Source: JBDRNO01 sp043811005
GTDB lineage: Bacteria > Bacteroidota > Bacteroidia > NORP154
Reading direction: 5' to 3'
NCBI GenBank assembly: GCA_043811005.1
Contig: JBDRNO010000001.1
Location: 1-64,000, forward strand
Length of the DNA: 64,000 bases
A program made the translations under genes and the position numbers. Under the pieces are notes generated by a model. That model was not told the DNA's origin and ran no database searches. It worked only from the letters and a program-made list of their open reading frames with translations. Below, one piece after another: positions 17,665 through 26,184 of this stretch; the first letter of the stretch is position 1; each line of letters starts with the position of its first letter.

Positions 17665-18531
17665 ATGCTTAATAAATACATTCTCCTTTTATCATTACTC
17701 TTGCTCATAGCAGTCGGATGCGACAAGGTTGAACCGCCTTTTCTTGAAAACACTTCTGATAAATGTGGAAATGATACCCTCTCAGTTGCTATTCGAAAGG
17801 TTTTGGTTGAAGATTATACCGGACATACCTGTGGTAATTGTCCGCGGGCAGCAGAAGCATTAGAAACCTTAAAAAGCATATACTGCGATCATATCGTGAC
17901 AATAGGAGTTCATGTTGGCTTTTTTGCTGAACCGAAAAATAATACCGACAGTTCTTACTCATATGATTTCAGAACACAGACCGGGAATGAGTTGGAGGCA
18001 CAGTGGGGTAATGGTGATGCGCTTCCAAATGGTATGATAAACAGGAAGGAAGTGGATGGGAACAAAATATTGTCTTATGCAGGCTGGGGTACAGCAGTTG
18101 ACCAAATACTTTTCGATCAAAACGGGAATGTTATTCCCCCGGATATTAGTATAAATATTACAAATACTTATGATGCCGTTTCCGGAATGTTAAACACGAG
18201 CATTGAATCCGGATTTATCAACCCACTTGAAGGTGCTTTCAGATTATCGGTGTTTCTAATAGAAGACAGCATTATCACATGGCAGAAAGATTACGAAGCA
18301 ACACCCTCAAATATTCCGGATTACGTTCACAGGCATGTATTAAGAAGTGCAATCAACAATACATGGGGAGATATTATTGTAACGGGTTCGGTTTCGTCCG
18401 GCTCGGTATTTACAAAAGCATACAGCATTGTGTTAGACCCTGAATGGGTTGCCGGGCAATGTTCTGTAGTTGCATTTGTTTATGATGATGCAGAAATAAT
18501 ACAAGTTGAAGAAACTCACGTAATTAATTAA
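17665..18531 (+). CDS. Omp28-related lipoprotein with CxxC
   Basis: The 288-residue product has a lipoprotein signal ending in C19 (LLLLIAVGC), so it is probably anchored in the outer membrane. Its core is the Omp28 fold (RKVLVEDYTGHTCGNCPRAAE) with the thioredoxin-like CGNC at C56-C59, a long WGNGDALPNGMINRKE loop, and a C-terminal beta region (VLRSAINNTWGD, VVAFVYDDAEIIQVEE). It follows the DUF6029 gene by 42 bases and is probably co-transcribed with it. Omp28 proteins are known as Bacteroidota outer-membrane proteins of unclear function; the retained CxxC suggests redox exchange with the TlpA-like protein two genes upstream. Confidence 0.85.
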   Translation: MLNKYILLLSLLLLIAVGCDKVEPPFLENTSDKCGNDTLSVAIRKVLVEDYTGHTCGNCPRAAEALETLKSIYCDHIVTIGVHVGFFAEPKNNTDSSYSYDFRTQTGNELEAQWGNGDALPNGMINRKEVDGNKILSYAGWGTAVDQILFDQNGNVIPPDISINITNTYDAVSGMLNTSIESGFINPLEGAFRLSVFLIEDSIITWQKDYEATPSNIPDYVHRHVLRSAINNTWGDIIVTGSVSSGSVFTKAYSIVLDPEWVAGQCSVVAFVYDDAEIIQVEETHVIN

Positions 18532-18597
18532 CTTGCGCTAATTAGTAACCAGTTGAGTTATTTCCTCATTCATTCAAACACTTAAATCTTTTCCCGC

Positions 18598-21500
18598 TTA
18601 ACGCATTATTGCAACTTTAGTAAAGTATAACTTTTCATTAACCTTTAGAGTTACAAGATATATCCCATTCGTGAGGTCAGTCACTGAATCATCGATTATT
18701 TGTTGGTAAGCCCCGGCAACTTTTTCTTCATCAATAAATAGCTTGATCCTCCTGCCCGTAATGTCGTATAGAGCCAATTGTATATTTGCCTGTTTTCCCA
18801 ATTTATATACAATAATTGCTTTGCTGCGTATTGGATTTGGATAAACTTTTATACTATTATCATCAATAACAGGAACGCTGATAATTCCTGATAGAACGGA
18901 ATCAACGTAAACAGATGCGGTAGCAATACAACCATTGTTGTCAGTAACTGTAACATTATAAAGCCCAATACACAAAGCGGTAGCTGTAGCTGTAATTTGG
19001 GAAGACGGATCATCCCACTGGTATGTATAAGGCCAGGTACCACCGCCTGGAATTGCAATGGCTTCTCCATCGCAAATGGTATCAGATGATACAATGGTAT
19101 AGCTTGTTGAAATAATTAACGGGGATGGCTGAAAGATAATAACGTCATCAATTGAAACACAGCCAGCCGCATCAGTTACCGTTACGGTATATGTGCCTTC
19201 TGACAGCCCGCCTATGGATGAAGTCGTAGCGCTTGTATTCCAAAGGTATGTATAAGGAGAGGTTCCCCCTGAAATAGTGACGGAAGCTGAGCCATCACTT
19301 GCTCCGTTACATGTTACATCCTGTCTCGTTGTTGATAAAAGCCCTGCCCCTGCATCACTGAGATTGACTGAAAATACAGAATCACAACCATTATCATCGG
19401 TAATTGTAACATAGTATGTGCCGGCAGATAAGGCGGTAGCAGTTTGTGTTGTTTGAGCCCCGGCATTTGAATCCCATAGGTATGTGTATGGCGAAATACC
19501 TCCTGAGGCATAAATTGTAATATCTCCATCACTGCTTCCGCAATTTGGTTCTGTAGTGCTATATCCTGCTGAAATAGAAGAGGGCTCATAAATATTGGCA
19601 AAGGCATCATTAATACATCCATTTGCTTCAGTAACAGTTACTGAATACATTCCTGCTGGCAAACCTGTGGCTGTAGCAGTAGTTTGATCACCTGCATAGG
19701 AGTCCCATAGGTATGTATAGGGAGTTGTACCTCCGGTAGCGGTTACAGTTACAGAACCGTCTATGCCTCCGTTACAATTTACATCTGTGGTATTTATTGT
19801 CAGGGTAGCCGTACCGGATGGACTATTAAGGGTTGTGCTTGAGATACCAGTACAGCCATTAGCATCAGTAACAGTTAATGTATAAGTGCCGCCATCCAGA
19901 CCTGTTGCTGTTTGAGTGGTTTGATCACCTGTATATGAATCCCATTGATAAGTATAAGGCAGGGTTCCTCCTGAAACAGATGCAAAAGCAGACCCATCGC
20001 TGTTGCCGCATGTAGGGTCGGTAGGAGATATAGATAAAGAAAGGGTTCCCGGATCTGTAAGTGTAACACTGCCGGTTGCCTGACAACCATTATTATCTGT
20101 TACGGTAACTGTATAGGTACCAGTTCCCAGGCCTGTCTCGGTAGATGATGATCCGCCGGAGCTCCAGGAATATGTATAAGGGCTGGTTCCTCCCGACACT
20201 GAAGCAGTAGCAGAACCATTGTTGTTGCCACATGTAGGATTATTTGCTGAAGTTGTTATGGATAGTGAACATGATGATGATGAACTTAATACTGCCTGAT
20301 GAATTTCTTTAGTCGCATTGTCCTGAACAAATACAATAATCGAAATTTTATCCATTCCAACCCATAAATTGAAATTTCCCTGGGCAACTCCTCCTATAGT
20401 AAAAGTATAACTCTTTGTTACGGTAACAGGATTTCCATTGGTTAAAGGGGGAATTGAATTGCCTGATCCATTTGTAAGCATTTTCCTCATAACTTCATAA
20501 AACACGGTCTCTCCATTGGTCTGAATATTATGGTAAACAGTGTCTTCAATCACTGCAATATGAACTCTTAAATTGCTGGAAGGAAAATCTTGGATTGGAT
20601 TAATTATGGCGGTTATATCTACAGTATTTCCCAAAATTGTATGTGTTGCATCAATTTCAATAAATGCCGGCTTGGCGACTTCATCATTTATTTTTTGCTG
20701 ATCAAGATTAGATGGTGAACCATCATAAGATCCCCCTATTATATCAGCTCCATCCATCTCAGCTTGTGGGACACCTGATACGCTATAAAAACTTTTTCGG
20801 GTATCACCATCACTGTTGTAATTTGGATCAGTACCCGGAGAAGGCCAATTCATCTGGTATTTAATTGCCAGCACATTGCTTCCGGGAGTATTTACCTGGT
20901 TCGCGAATAATAATGCATTAAAAGCAGGATTTTGGGAAGCACATGGAGCGCAGGTAGAGCTTGTAAACTCTTCAACCAGGACATTCCTTTGAATAATTTG
21001 ATCGACTACAATAATGTTTTTATCAAGAGCGTCATTGCTTGTATTTTGATCCGTACTGCCATTTATATTGGTTGCCCATACTATAATGTTATATGTTCCT
21101 GTAGAAGATGGTGTCCATGTGTCTGAATGTGAGAAGCTGTAAGTGCCTAAACTTGCGATACTCAGAGATGAAAGACTCTGGGTATATACAGGGCCACCAT
21201 CAACGTTCCAGTTAAGGTCTAATGAAGTGATGGTTGTACTTCCATAATTGGTTAATTCTCCTGTTACTGTTTGAGGACCTGAACCGAGAAGGACATAATC
21301 ATTGATATCTATTGAAGTTACAGAGGCATCCCGGTCAACTGGCTCATATATCAATACATCATCAATAGCAAGGCCTGTAGCCCAGGCGCCATTATCATCA
21401 TAATGGAAACGTACTTGAATATTCGGGGTATTGTCTGTACCTGATAGAAGAACGGTAATATCTTGCCATGCGGCAAGTTGAGTAAATGTATATATGACAT

Positions 21501-21900
21501 TCCAACCTGCTCCGTTAATGTTTAACTCAATAGTTGAAGGATTTCCTCCATAAGTGCCGTCATCATATCCTGCAAATGATAAAACCACAGCTGAATATCC
21601 TGTAAAATTAAATGTTGGCAATGTTAAATAGTCAAGAGATTTATCACAGTCACACACATCGTCATTTGTCATCACAAACTGTGTATGGTCAGGTACAGGC
21701 CAGTAACCGGCTGCATTGGCATCATTATAATCGCCTGTATAGAATCCGCCATCAGTACCTATTGTACTTGTTGACCACCCGGCAGGCAGCGCTGGGGGTG
21801 ATACACCTTCAAAATCTTCCGATAAGATGGTTGTTTGTGCATTTACACAAAAATTTGCTGTTAAAAGCAACATTGAAGCTGATAGTAAAATTTTTTTCAT
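18598..21900 (-). CDS. T9SS-secreted paralogue: MAM-like, CARDB-like, CxxC Omp28 domain, six SprB repeats
   Basis: The product has 1100 residues. Its first 539 residues are a near copy of those of the gene at 12613-15192: signal peptide, jelly-roll domain, CARDB-like domain, and an Omp28/thioredoxin domain, here with CAPC at about 317-320 instead of CGPC. It then carries six SprB-type repeats (SGGTSPYTYSW, SGGTLPYTYQW, TGGTTPYTYLW, SGGISPYTYLW, SGGTSPYTYLW, GGGTWPYTYQW) rather than three, and a T9SS type A sorting domain (KVYPNPIRSKAIIVYKL ... YFTKVAIMR). Its tail is unrelated to the paralogue's tail. It converges with the Omp28 gene (66 bases apart). A minus-strand TAATTTTG (21934-21927) is a plausible -7 box. 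Confidence 0.85.
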   Translation of the reverse strand: MKKILLSASMLLLTANFCVNAQTTILSEDFEGVSPPALPAGWSTSTIGTDGGFYTGDYNDANAAGYWPVPDHTQFVMTNDDVCDCDKSLDYLTLPTFNFTGYSAVVLSFAGYDDGTYGGNPSTIELNINGAGWNVIYTFTQLAAWQDITVLLSGTDNTPNIQVRFHYDDNGAWATGLAIDDVLIYEPVDRDASVTSIDINDYVLLGSGPQTVTGELTNYGSTTITSLDLNWNVDGGPVYTQSLSSLSIASLGTYSFSHSDTWTPSSTGTYNIIVWATNINGSTDQNTSNDALDKNIIVVDQIIQRNVLVEEFTSSTCAPCASQNPAFNALLFANQVNTPGSNVLAIKYQMNWPSPGTDPNYNSDGDTRKSFYSVSGVPQAEMDGADIIGGSYDGSPSNLDQQKINDEVAKPAFIEIDATHTILGNTVDITAIINPIQDFPSSNLRVHIAVIEDTVYHNIQTNGETVFYEVMRKMLTNGSGNSIPPLTNGNPVTVTKSYTFTIGGVAQGNFNLWVGMDKISIIVFVQDNATKEIHQAVLSSSSSCSLSITTSANNPTCGNNNGSATASVSGGTSPYTYSWSSGGSSSTETGLGTGTYTVTVTDNNGCQATGSVTLTDPGTLSLSISPTDPTCGNSDGSAFASVSGGTLPYTYQWDSYTGDQTTQTATGLDGGTYTLTVTDANGCTGISSTTLNSPSGTATLTINTTDVNCNGGIDGSVTVTATGGTTPYTYLWDSYAGDQTTATATGLPAGMYSVTVTEANGCINDAFANIYEPSSISAGYSTTEPNCGSSDGDITIYASGGISPYTYLWDSNAGAQTTQTATALSAGTYYVTITDDNGCDSVFSVNLSDAGAGLLSTTRQDVTCNGASDGSASVTISGGTSPYTYLWNTSATTSSIGGLSEGTYTVTVTDAAGCVSIDDVIIFQPSPLIISTSYTIVSSDTICDGEAIAIPGGGTWPYTYQWDDPSSQITATATALCIGLYNVTVTDNNGCIATASVYVDSVLSGIISVPVIDDNSIKVYPNPIRSKAIIVYKLGKQANIQLALYDITGRRIKLFIDEEKVAGAYQQIIDDSVTDLTNGIYLVTLKVNEKLYFTKVAIMR

Positions 21901-21935
21901 TGCTTTATGTTTTTTATTAAGTATAACAAAATTAA

Positions 21936-22055
21936 GAACATAGCTTCGCGAATTTATTAAAAAAGAATTAATCTGTAACTTTAAACTTTAATAATTTTTC
22001 GTGCTAATTAGTGAAAATTAGTGTAATTAGCGGCTAAACATTGAAATTCCGATAC
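21936..22055 (+). repeat. Composite dispersed repeat, copy A (one palindrome arm)
   Basis: It begins with the leader GAACATAGCTTCGCGAATTT (21936-21955), continues with ATTAGTG words (about 22003-22031), and ends with the trailer AAACATTGAAATTCCGATAC (22036-22055). Compared with copy B (31889-32037), the left GCCAC arm is missing. The TTG in the trailer (22041-22043) doubles as the -33 box for the gene at 22079. Confidence 0.65.
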
Positions 22056-22071
22056 CTATTACATAATTTTG
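22041..22071 (+). promoter_or_regulatory. Promoter formed by the repeat trailer and TAATTTTG
   Basis: TTG at 22041-22043 and TAATTTTG at 22064-22071 are 20 bases apart, matching the Bacteroidota promoter layout. The ATG of the next gene is only 7 bases after the -7 box, so the transcript would be almost leaderless. Confidence 0.55.
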
Positions 22072-22078
22072 TACAAGA

Positions 22079-22723
22079 ATGAAATCAGTAATATTTTTTT
22101 TTGGTGCATTATTTTGCTCTATTTTAGTTGCCCACGCCCAGGATTTTAACGGAGGCATTGTTGCTGGCATGAGTACAAGCCAGATTGATGGGGATGCTTT
22201 TTTGGGGTATAATAAAGCTGGTTTGGTATTTGGCGGATTTGTTAACCGGGAGCTAAAGGAAAAACTGACAGCTGAATTTGGGATCATATATATTGGAAAA
22301 GGCAGCAAAGAGCCCGAAAACCCTGACTCATCTGAATGCAGCTTTTGTAAAATTACCTTACGTTACATTGAAGTACCTGTTTTGTTACAATTTAAGAGAT
22401 TGAAGGTAAGAGAAAAAGAACTGAAATTGATCCTTGAAGCGGGCTTATCTTTTGGCGTGCTTTTTTCATACAAAGAAGAGGATGAGCATGGAGATATTGA
22501 ACTTATCGAGTTCTATAAATCAACCGAACTCGGTTTTATTGCAGGATTGAGTTACCCGCTATCTGAAACAATATCCTTCAATTCAAGGTTTGAATACTCA
22601 ATTTTACCAATAGCTAATCAGATTATGTTTAATGCTAAAACATGGAGGATTTCCGGTGGTTCTTTTAACAGGTTGTTTAGTTTTACATTAAAGTATCAGT
22701 TTAAAGTTCACCCTGTTGAATGA
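22079..22723 (+). CDS. Porin-family outer-membrane beta-barrel protein
   Basis: This 214-residue protein has a signal peptide (MKSVIFFFGALFCSILVAHAQ) and an eight-stranded barrel pattern of the 'porin family/OMP_b-brl_2' type. Strands include GGIVAGMSTSQIDGDAF, LVFGGFVNRELKEKLTAEFGI (several residues per strand), IEVPVLLQF, ELGFIAGLSYPL and FSFTLKYQF. The IEVPVLLQF strand after a 'Y' turn is the usual marker of the family. A two-cysteine loop (SSECSFCKITL) is in the surface region. It has its own promoter and no clear operon partner. The transported substrate, if any, cannot be told. Confidence 0.85.
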   Translation: MKSVIFFFGALFCSILVAHAQDFNGGIVAGMSTSQIDGDAFLGYNKAGLVFGGFVNRELKEKLTAEFGIIYIGKGSKEPENPDSSECSFCKITLRYIEVPVLLQFKRLKVREKELKLILEAGLSFGVLFSYKEEDEHGDIELIEFYKSTELGFIAGLSYPLSETISFNSRFEYSILPIANQIMFNAKTWRISGGSFNRLFSFTLKYQFKVHPVE

Positions 22724-22788
22724 CGGGATAAAAAGTAAAAGAGGATCAAATTTGTTATTAGAATGGGCTTAAATATATATTTTCCAAT

Positions 22789-23364
22789 ATGCAAAGTAAA
22801 AGTAAACATAAAGTAGTAGTGGGCATAACTGGTGCAAGCGGTTCAATTTACACCAAGGTTTTGCTTGATAAATTACAAACATTAAGTGAGCAGATCGAAG
22901 ATGTTGGAGTTGTTATCTCTGATAATGCCAAAAAGATATGGAAATATGAGTTGGGTAATACCGACTATGAAAAGATCCCATATAAAATATATGACAAGAA
23001 TGATTTTTCCGCTCCTTTTACATCCGGCTCGGCACAGTATAATATAATGATAATATGCCCCTGCTCAATGGGGGCTTTTGGAAGAATTGCCAGCGGTGTT
23101 TCCGGTGATCTGCTTACGCGGGCGGCAGATGTTGTTTTAAAGGAGAGAAGAAGGTTGATCCTCGTTTTGCGCGAAACCCCTTATAATCTCATACATATCA
23201 ATAATATGAAGATAATTACAGAGGCAGGCGGCATTATATGTCCTGCCACTCCTTCATTTTACAGCCGCCCTGAAAATATTGAGCAGCTTGCAGCTACGGT
23301 AGTTGACAGAATTCTCGACCTTTCAGGGTTTGAACAGGATACCTTTAGGTGGGGAAAAGAATAA
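22789..23364 (+). CDS. ubiX: UbiX-family flavin prenyltransferase
   Basis: UbiX attaches a dimethylallyl group to FMN, making the prenylated flavin cofactor used by UbiD decarboxylases. The 191 residues show the Rossmann-like opening VVVGITGASGSIYTKVLL, the phosphate-binding stretch with conserved serine (CPCSMGAFGRIASGVSGDLL), the ERRRLILVLRETPYNLIHINNM motif (split over residues about 125-147), and GGIICPATPSFYSRP. All family landmarks are present, so the enzyme should be active. No ubiD is in the window. Bacteroidota make menaquinone, so the cofactor probably serves a menaquinone-route or catabolic decarboxylase encoded elsewhere. Confidence 0.93.
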   Translation: MQSKSKHKVVVGITGASGSIYTKVLLDKLQTLSEQIEDVGVVISDNAKKIWKYELGNTDYEKIPYKIYDKNDFSAPFTSGSAQYNIMIICPCSMGAFGRIASGVSGDLLTRAADVVLKERRRLILVLRETPYNLIHINNMKIITEAGGIICPATPSFYSRPENIEQLAATVVDRILDLSGFEQDTFRWGKE

Positions 23365-23518
23365 TTTTTTCCTATTCAAAACCCAACAATTTTTTTATGG
23401 CTAACAATAAAATTCCTCTTTTTGATTTTTCCACAATTTATTGTTAAAAAGTAAGTTAATTTATTTTGACGTTTAGAGGGAAAAATCGTATAATTACAAT
23501 CGTAAACAAAAAAGATTT

Positions 23519-23707
23519 ATGCTAAACTTCTGCAAAAAAGTACTTCTAAAAGTAAGCTTTGATAAGAACTTGTTCCGCAAGGAGTTATTAAAATCGCTAC
23601 AATGGATTAAAGGAGATGAGATTATCTTGTTAAGGTTATGGTGCCTGGCAACTTTCGGGCATATATACAGCGATGTTATTCTTGAAGTTTTTGAACAGGT
23701 TCACTGA
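23519..23707 (+). CDS. Conserved small protein of unknown function (62 aa)
   Basis: The 62-residue product (MLNFCKKVLLKVSFDKNLF to ILEVFEQVH) is basic at the start and helical throughout, with the pattern F-D-x-x-L-F-R-K-E-L-x-K-x-L-x-W. I recall closely similar 60-70 residue proteins in many Bacteroidota, always starting MLNFCK and holding a 'LxxWCLxTFGHxYxDxIxEVF' end. I judge it a real gene for that reason. It has no signal peptide or metal motif. Its last 32 bases overlap the 3' end of queG on the other strand, so transcripts from the two genes are convergent and complementary there. Confidence 0.7.
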   Translation: MLNFCKKVLLKVSFDKNLFRKELLKSLQWIKGDEIILLRLWCLATFGHIYSDVILEVFEQVH

Positions 23708-24677
23708 TTGAAGGTAATGTTTCGTTACTCCGCTTATGGTTAAGGAATTTTATATTCCTTTTTAATCCATTAAATTTTATCCGTTTGACCGCTGAATTTT
23801 TAAATACTTTATCAAAAACCTCTTCAGTAATTTTTTCCCATTCCTCTCTTGTCATTTTCAGCAGATCTTGATGCGGTTCAAATTCAGATTCACTATGTGG
23901 TGTAGCAAACTTGTTCCAGGGACAGACATCCTGGCAAATGTCACAGCCAAATACCCGGTTTTCAAATTTTCCCTGCATCTCCGCAGGAATATTTCCTCCC
24001 GGTTCTATTGTAAAATATGAGATGCACTTGCTTCCATCAACAATATATGGCTCGATAATAGCATTAGTTGGGCAGGCGTCAATACATTCAGTGCAATTTC
24101 CGCAATAATCTTTTATCCGGTTGGCGTCAATTATGTTTGAACTATCATAATCCAATTTTAAGTCAACTATAAATTCTGCAATAAAAAAGAAAGAGCCGCT
24201 TTGTTTATTTATAAGGATCGAGTTTTTCCCTATCCATCCCAAGCCGCTTTTTTTCGCCCATGCTTTTTCCAATACAGAAGCTGAATCCACAAACCCCCTG
24301 CAGTTTACCTCACCTATGTTTTTCCGGATAAAACTCTCAAGGATTTTTAGTTTGTCTTTAATAACAAGATGGTAGTCTTTGCCATAAGCGTATTTTGAAA
24401 TTTTCGGGGATTTTGGGTCTTTTTGTGTTTCGGAAGGATAAAAGTTCATAATCAAAGAGATGACCGATTTTGCATTATCTACAAGTAGTCGTGGATCCAG
24501 GCGTTCGTCAAAATAGTGTTCCATATAAGCCATTTTGCCGTGCATATTTCGGTTCAACCACCTTTCAAGCCGAGGTGCTTCTTCTTCTAAAAATTCAGCT
24601 TTGGATACACCGCAATACATAAAGCCCAGGCGGGTAGCTTCTTGCTTTATCATTTTGGTGTATTTAGATTTAATCAT
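23676..24677 (-). CDS. queG: Epoxyqueuosine reductase QueG
   Basis: QueG reduces epoxyqueuosine to queuosine at the wobble base of tRNAs, the last step of the pathway, using cobalamin and two 4Fe-4S clusters. Two ferredoxin-type cysteine sets are present: CGNCTECIDACPTNA and CDICQDVCPWNKF. The catalytic region YAYGKDYHLVIKDKL and the VDSASVLEKAWAKKSGLGW stretch (catalytic Asp) are as in the family. The ATG at 24677 gives 333 residues; a TTG directly before it is in frame. It lies next to and in the same direction as ruvB, an adjacency common in Bacteroidota, separated by a repeat element. Confidence 0.96.
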   Translation of the reverse strand: MIKSKYTKMIKQEATRLGFMYCGVSKAEFLEEEAPRLERWLNRNMHGKMAYMEHYFDERLDPRLLVDNAKSVISLIMNFYPSETQKDPKSPKISKYAYGKDYHLVIKDKLKILESFIRKNIGEVNCRGFVDSASVLEKAWAKKSGLGWIGKNSILINKQSGSFFFIAEFIVDLKLDYDSSNIIDANRIKDYCGNCTECIDACPTNAIIEPYIVDGSKCISYFTIEPGGNIPAEMQGKFENRVFGCDICQDVCPWNKFATPHSESEFEPHQDLLKMTREEWEKITEEVFDKVFKNSAVKRIKFNGLKRNIKFLNHKRSNETLPSISEPVQKLQE

Positions 24678-24698
24678 CAAATAATTAACAAAATGAAA

Positions 24699-24814
24699 CC
24701 ACAGATTTCACAGATGACACAGATAAAAAAAATAGAAAATAACTTTGTAAATTAATTAAAAAAGGGAAAATTTGATACAATTAAATATATCAATAAAATC
24801 TGTGTAATCTGTGG
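24699..24814. repeat. Composite dispersed repeat, CACAGAT copy
   Basis: The left arm CCACAGATTTCACAGATGAC (24699-24718) is answered by ATCTGTGTAATCTGTGG (24798-24814). Inside is the leader-like sequence AAATAACTTTGTAAATTAAT at about 24737-24756, including TAACTTTG, a perfect -7 box. The copy separates queG from ruvB. Confidence 0.7.
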
Positions 24815-24903
24815 TTTTCATTAATGTTGTTTAAATTCCTGTCAGCCGACAGCTGGAATCCGCAATCCGCAATTGTATATTAATTGTACTTTAAGGTCAA
24901 AGA

Positions 24904-25953
24904 CTAATCAAACAAAGTCCCTTTTTCCCCCGAAGAGATCTTCCCAAGATGCTTATAAGCAAGCTCAGTTGCTGTCCTGCCTCTTGGTGTTCTGTCAATA
25001 TACCCTTCCTGAACAAGGAACGGTTCATATACTTCTTCAATTGTTCCGGCTTCTTCACCTACAGCGGCCGAGATTGTAGATAGACCAACCGGTCCGCCCT
25101 TGAATTTATCAATAATGGTTGAGAGTATTTTGTTATCCATCTCGTCTAGCCCGTGTTTATCTACATTAAGTGCAGTGAGGGCAAGTTGGGTAATTTTAAT
25201 TTCAATAGTCCCGTCAGATTTTATCTGTGCAAAATCCCGCACCCTTCTCAGTAACGCATTTGCTATTCGGGGCGTTCCCCTGCTCCTGCGGGCAATTTCA
25301 GAAGATGCTTCATCAGAGATAGGGACATTTAAAATTCCTGCTGACCTGTTTATGATCATGGAAAGCATCTCCGGATCATAATATGCGAGACGGGAAGTAA
25401 TACTAAAACGTGCTCTTAAAGGAGATGTCAGTAAGCCGGAGCGTGTTGTTGCTCCAATCAGTGTAAATGGATTCAGTTTGATTTGAACAGTACGTGCATT
25501 GGGTCCGGTATCAATTATAATGTCGATCTTATAGTCTTCCATTGCAGAATACAAGTATTCTTCTACTACAGGCGTTACCCGGTGTATCTCATCAATGAAC
25601 AATACATCGCGATCATTAAGATTCGTCAATAATCCAGCCAGGTCTCCGGGTTTATCGAGCACAGGCCCTGAAGTAACTCTTATATTCACACCCATGTGAT
25701 TGGCAATTATGTAGGCAAGCGTTGTTTTTCCAAGCCCTGGCGGACCATGCAGCAATATATGATCCAACGATTCACCCCTCTGATTTGCTGCTTCAACAAA
25801 TATTTTAAGGTTCTCTACAACCTTGAGCTGCCCTACGAAATCGGTGAAATTATCCGGTCTCACTGCTTTCTCAAATTCTTTTTCGGCAGGAGTTAAATTG
25901 GTCGCCTGTGAAATTTCGCGTAAAGAAGTATTGGTATTTGTGTTTTTATTCAT
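24904..25953 (-). CDS. ruvB: Holliday junction ATP-dependent helicase RuvB
   Basis: RuvB is the hexameric AAA+ motor that drives branch migration on RuvA-bound junctions. The 349 residues contain Walker A GPPGLGKTT at 70-78, Walker B VLFIDEIHRV at about 113-123, the sensor-1 region LIGATTRSGLLTSPLRARF, and the arginine finger context GTPRIANALLRRVRDFA. The C-terminal winged helix carries GPVGLSTISAAVGEE and ends with RTPRGRTATELAYKHLG. The N-terminal extension (KNTNTNTSLREISQATNL) is low in complexity and slightly long. It is probably transcribed with queG, despite the 226-base gap containing a repeat. Confidence 0.97.
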   Translation of the reverse strand: MNKNTNTNTSLREISQATNLTPAEKEFEKAVRPDNFTDFVGQLKVVENLKIFVEAANQRGESLDHILLHGPPGLGKTTLAYIIANHMGVNIRVTSGPVLDKPGDLAGLLTNLNDRDVLFIDEIHRVTPVVEEYLYSAMEDYKIDIIIDTGPNARTVQIKLNPFTLIGATTRSGLLTSPLRARFSITSRLAYYDPEMLSMIINRSAGILNVPISDEASSEIARRSRGTPRIANALLRRVRDFAQIKSDGTIEIKITQLALTALNVDKHGLDEMDNKILSTIIDKFKGGPVGLSTISAAVGEEAGTIEEVYEPFLVQEGYIDRTPRGRTATELAYKHLGKISSGEKGTLFD

Positions 25954-26146
25954 TGCTCTTATTGGTTTCGAGTTACAATTTACGGGTTGCTGGATACTGG
26001 ATTTTGGATATTAGATATTAGATATTTGTTCAGATGTCTTGAAAATTTTGTATAAGTTATTTGAAATCAGTGGCAAAAATAAAATTGGACATTATATATA
26101 CCTGAAATTTGAAATGCCTAAAATACTTAAAATTATAAACATTACT

Positions 26147-26177
26147 TTTGTTTGTTATGTATAAGAACATAACTTTG
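26147..26177 (+). promoter_or_regulatory. Near-perfect Bacteroidota promoter
   Basis: TTTG at 26147-26150 is followed exactly 19 bases later by TAACTTTG at 26170-26177. The start codon ATG is only 7 bases further on (26185), so the transcript is leaderless or nearly so. The -7 region (AACATAACTTTGTAAATTAA) is the same leader as in the composite repeats. Confidence 0.7.
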
Positions 26178-26184
26178 TAAATTA

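Larger units (their letters stand above)
12613..21900. repeat. 1.6-kb inverted repeat formed by two paralogous genes
   Basis: Bases 12613-14229 on the plus strand and about 20285-21900 on the minus strand encode nearly the same 539 residues. Long DNA stretches are identical, for example around the codons for FYTGDYNDANAAGYWPVPDH. The arms face each other across about 6 kb that contains the TlpA-like, DUF6029 and Omp28 genes plus both variable gene tails. Recombination between the arms would invert that segment and exchange the tails (three versus six SprB repeats). Confidence 0.85.

Noticed and set aside
19000..20300. Periodic DNA similarity inside the 1100-residue protein, like a tandem repeat or CRISPR
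   Set aside because: It is the coding sequence of six SprB-type protein repeats of about 75 residues each, in one open frame.
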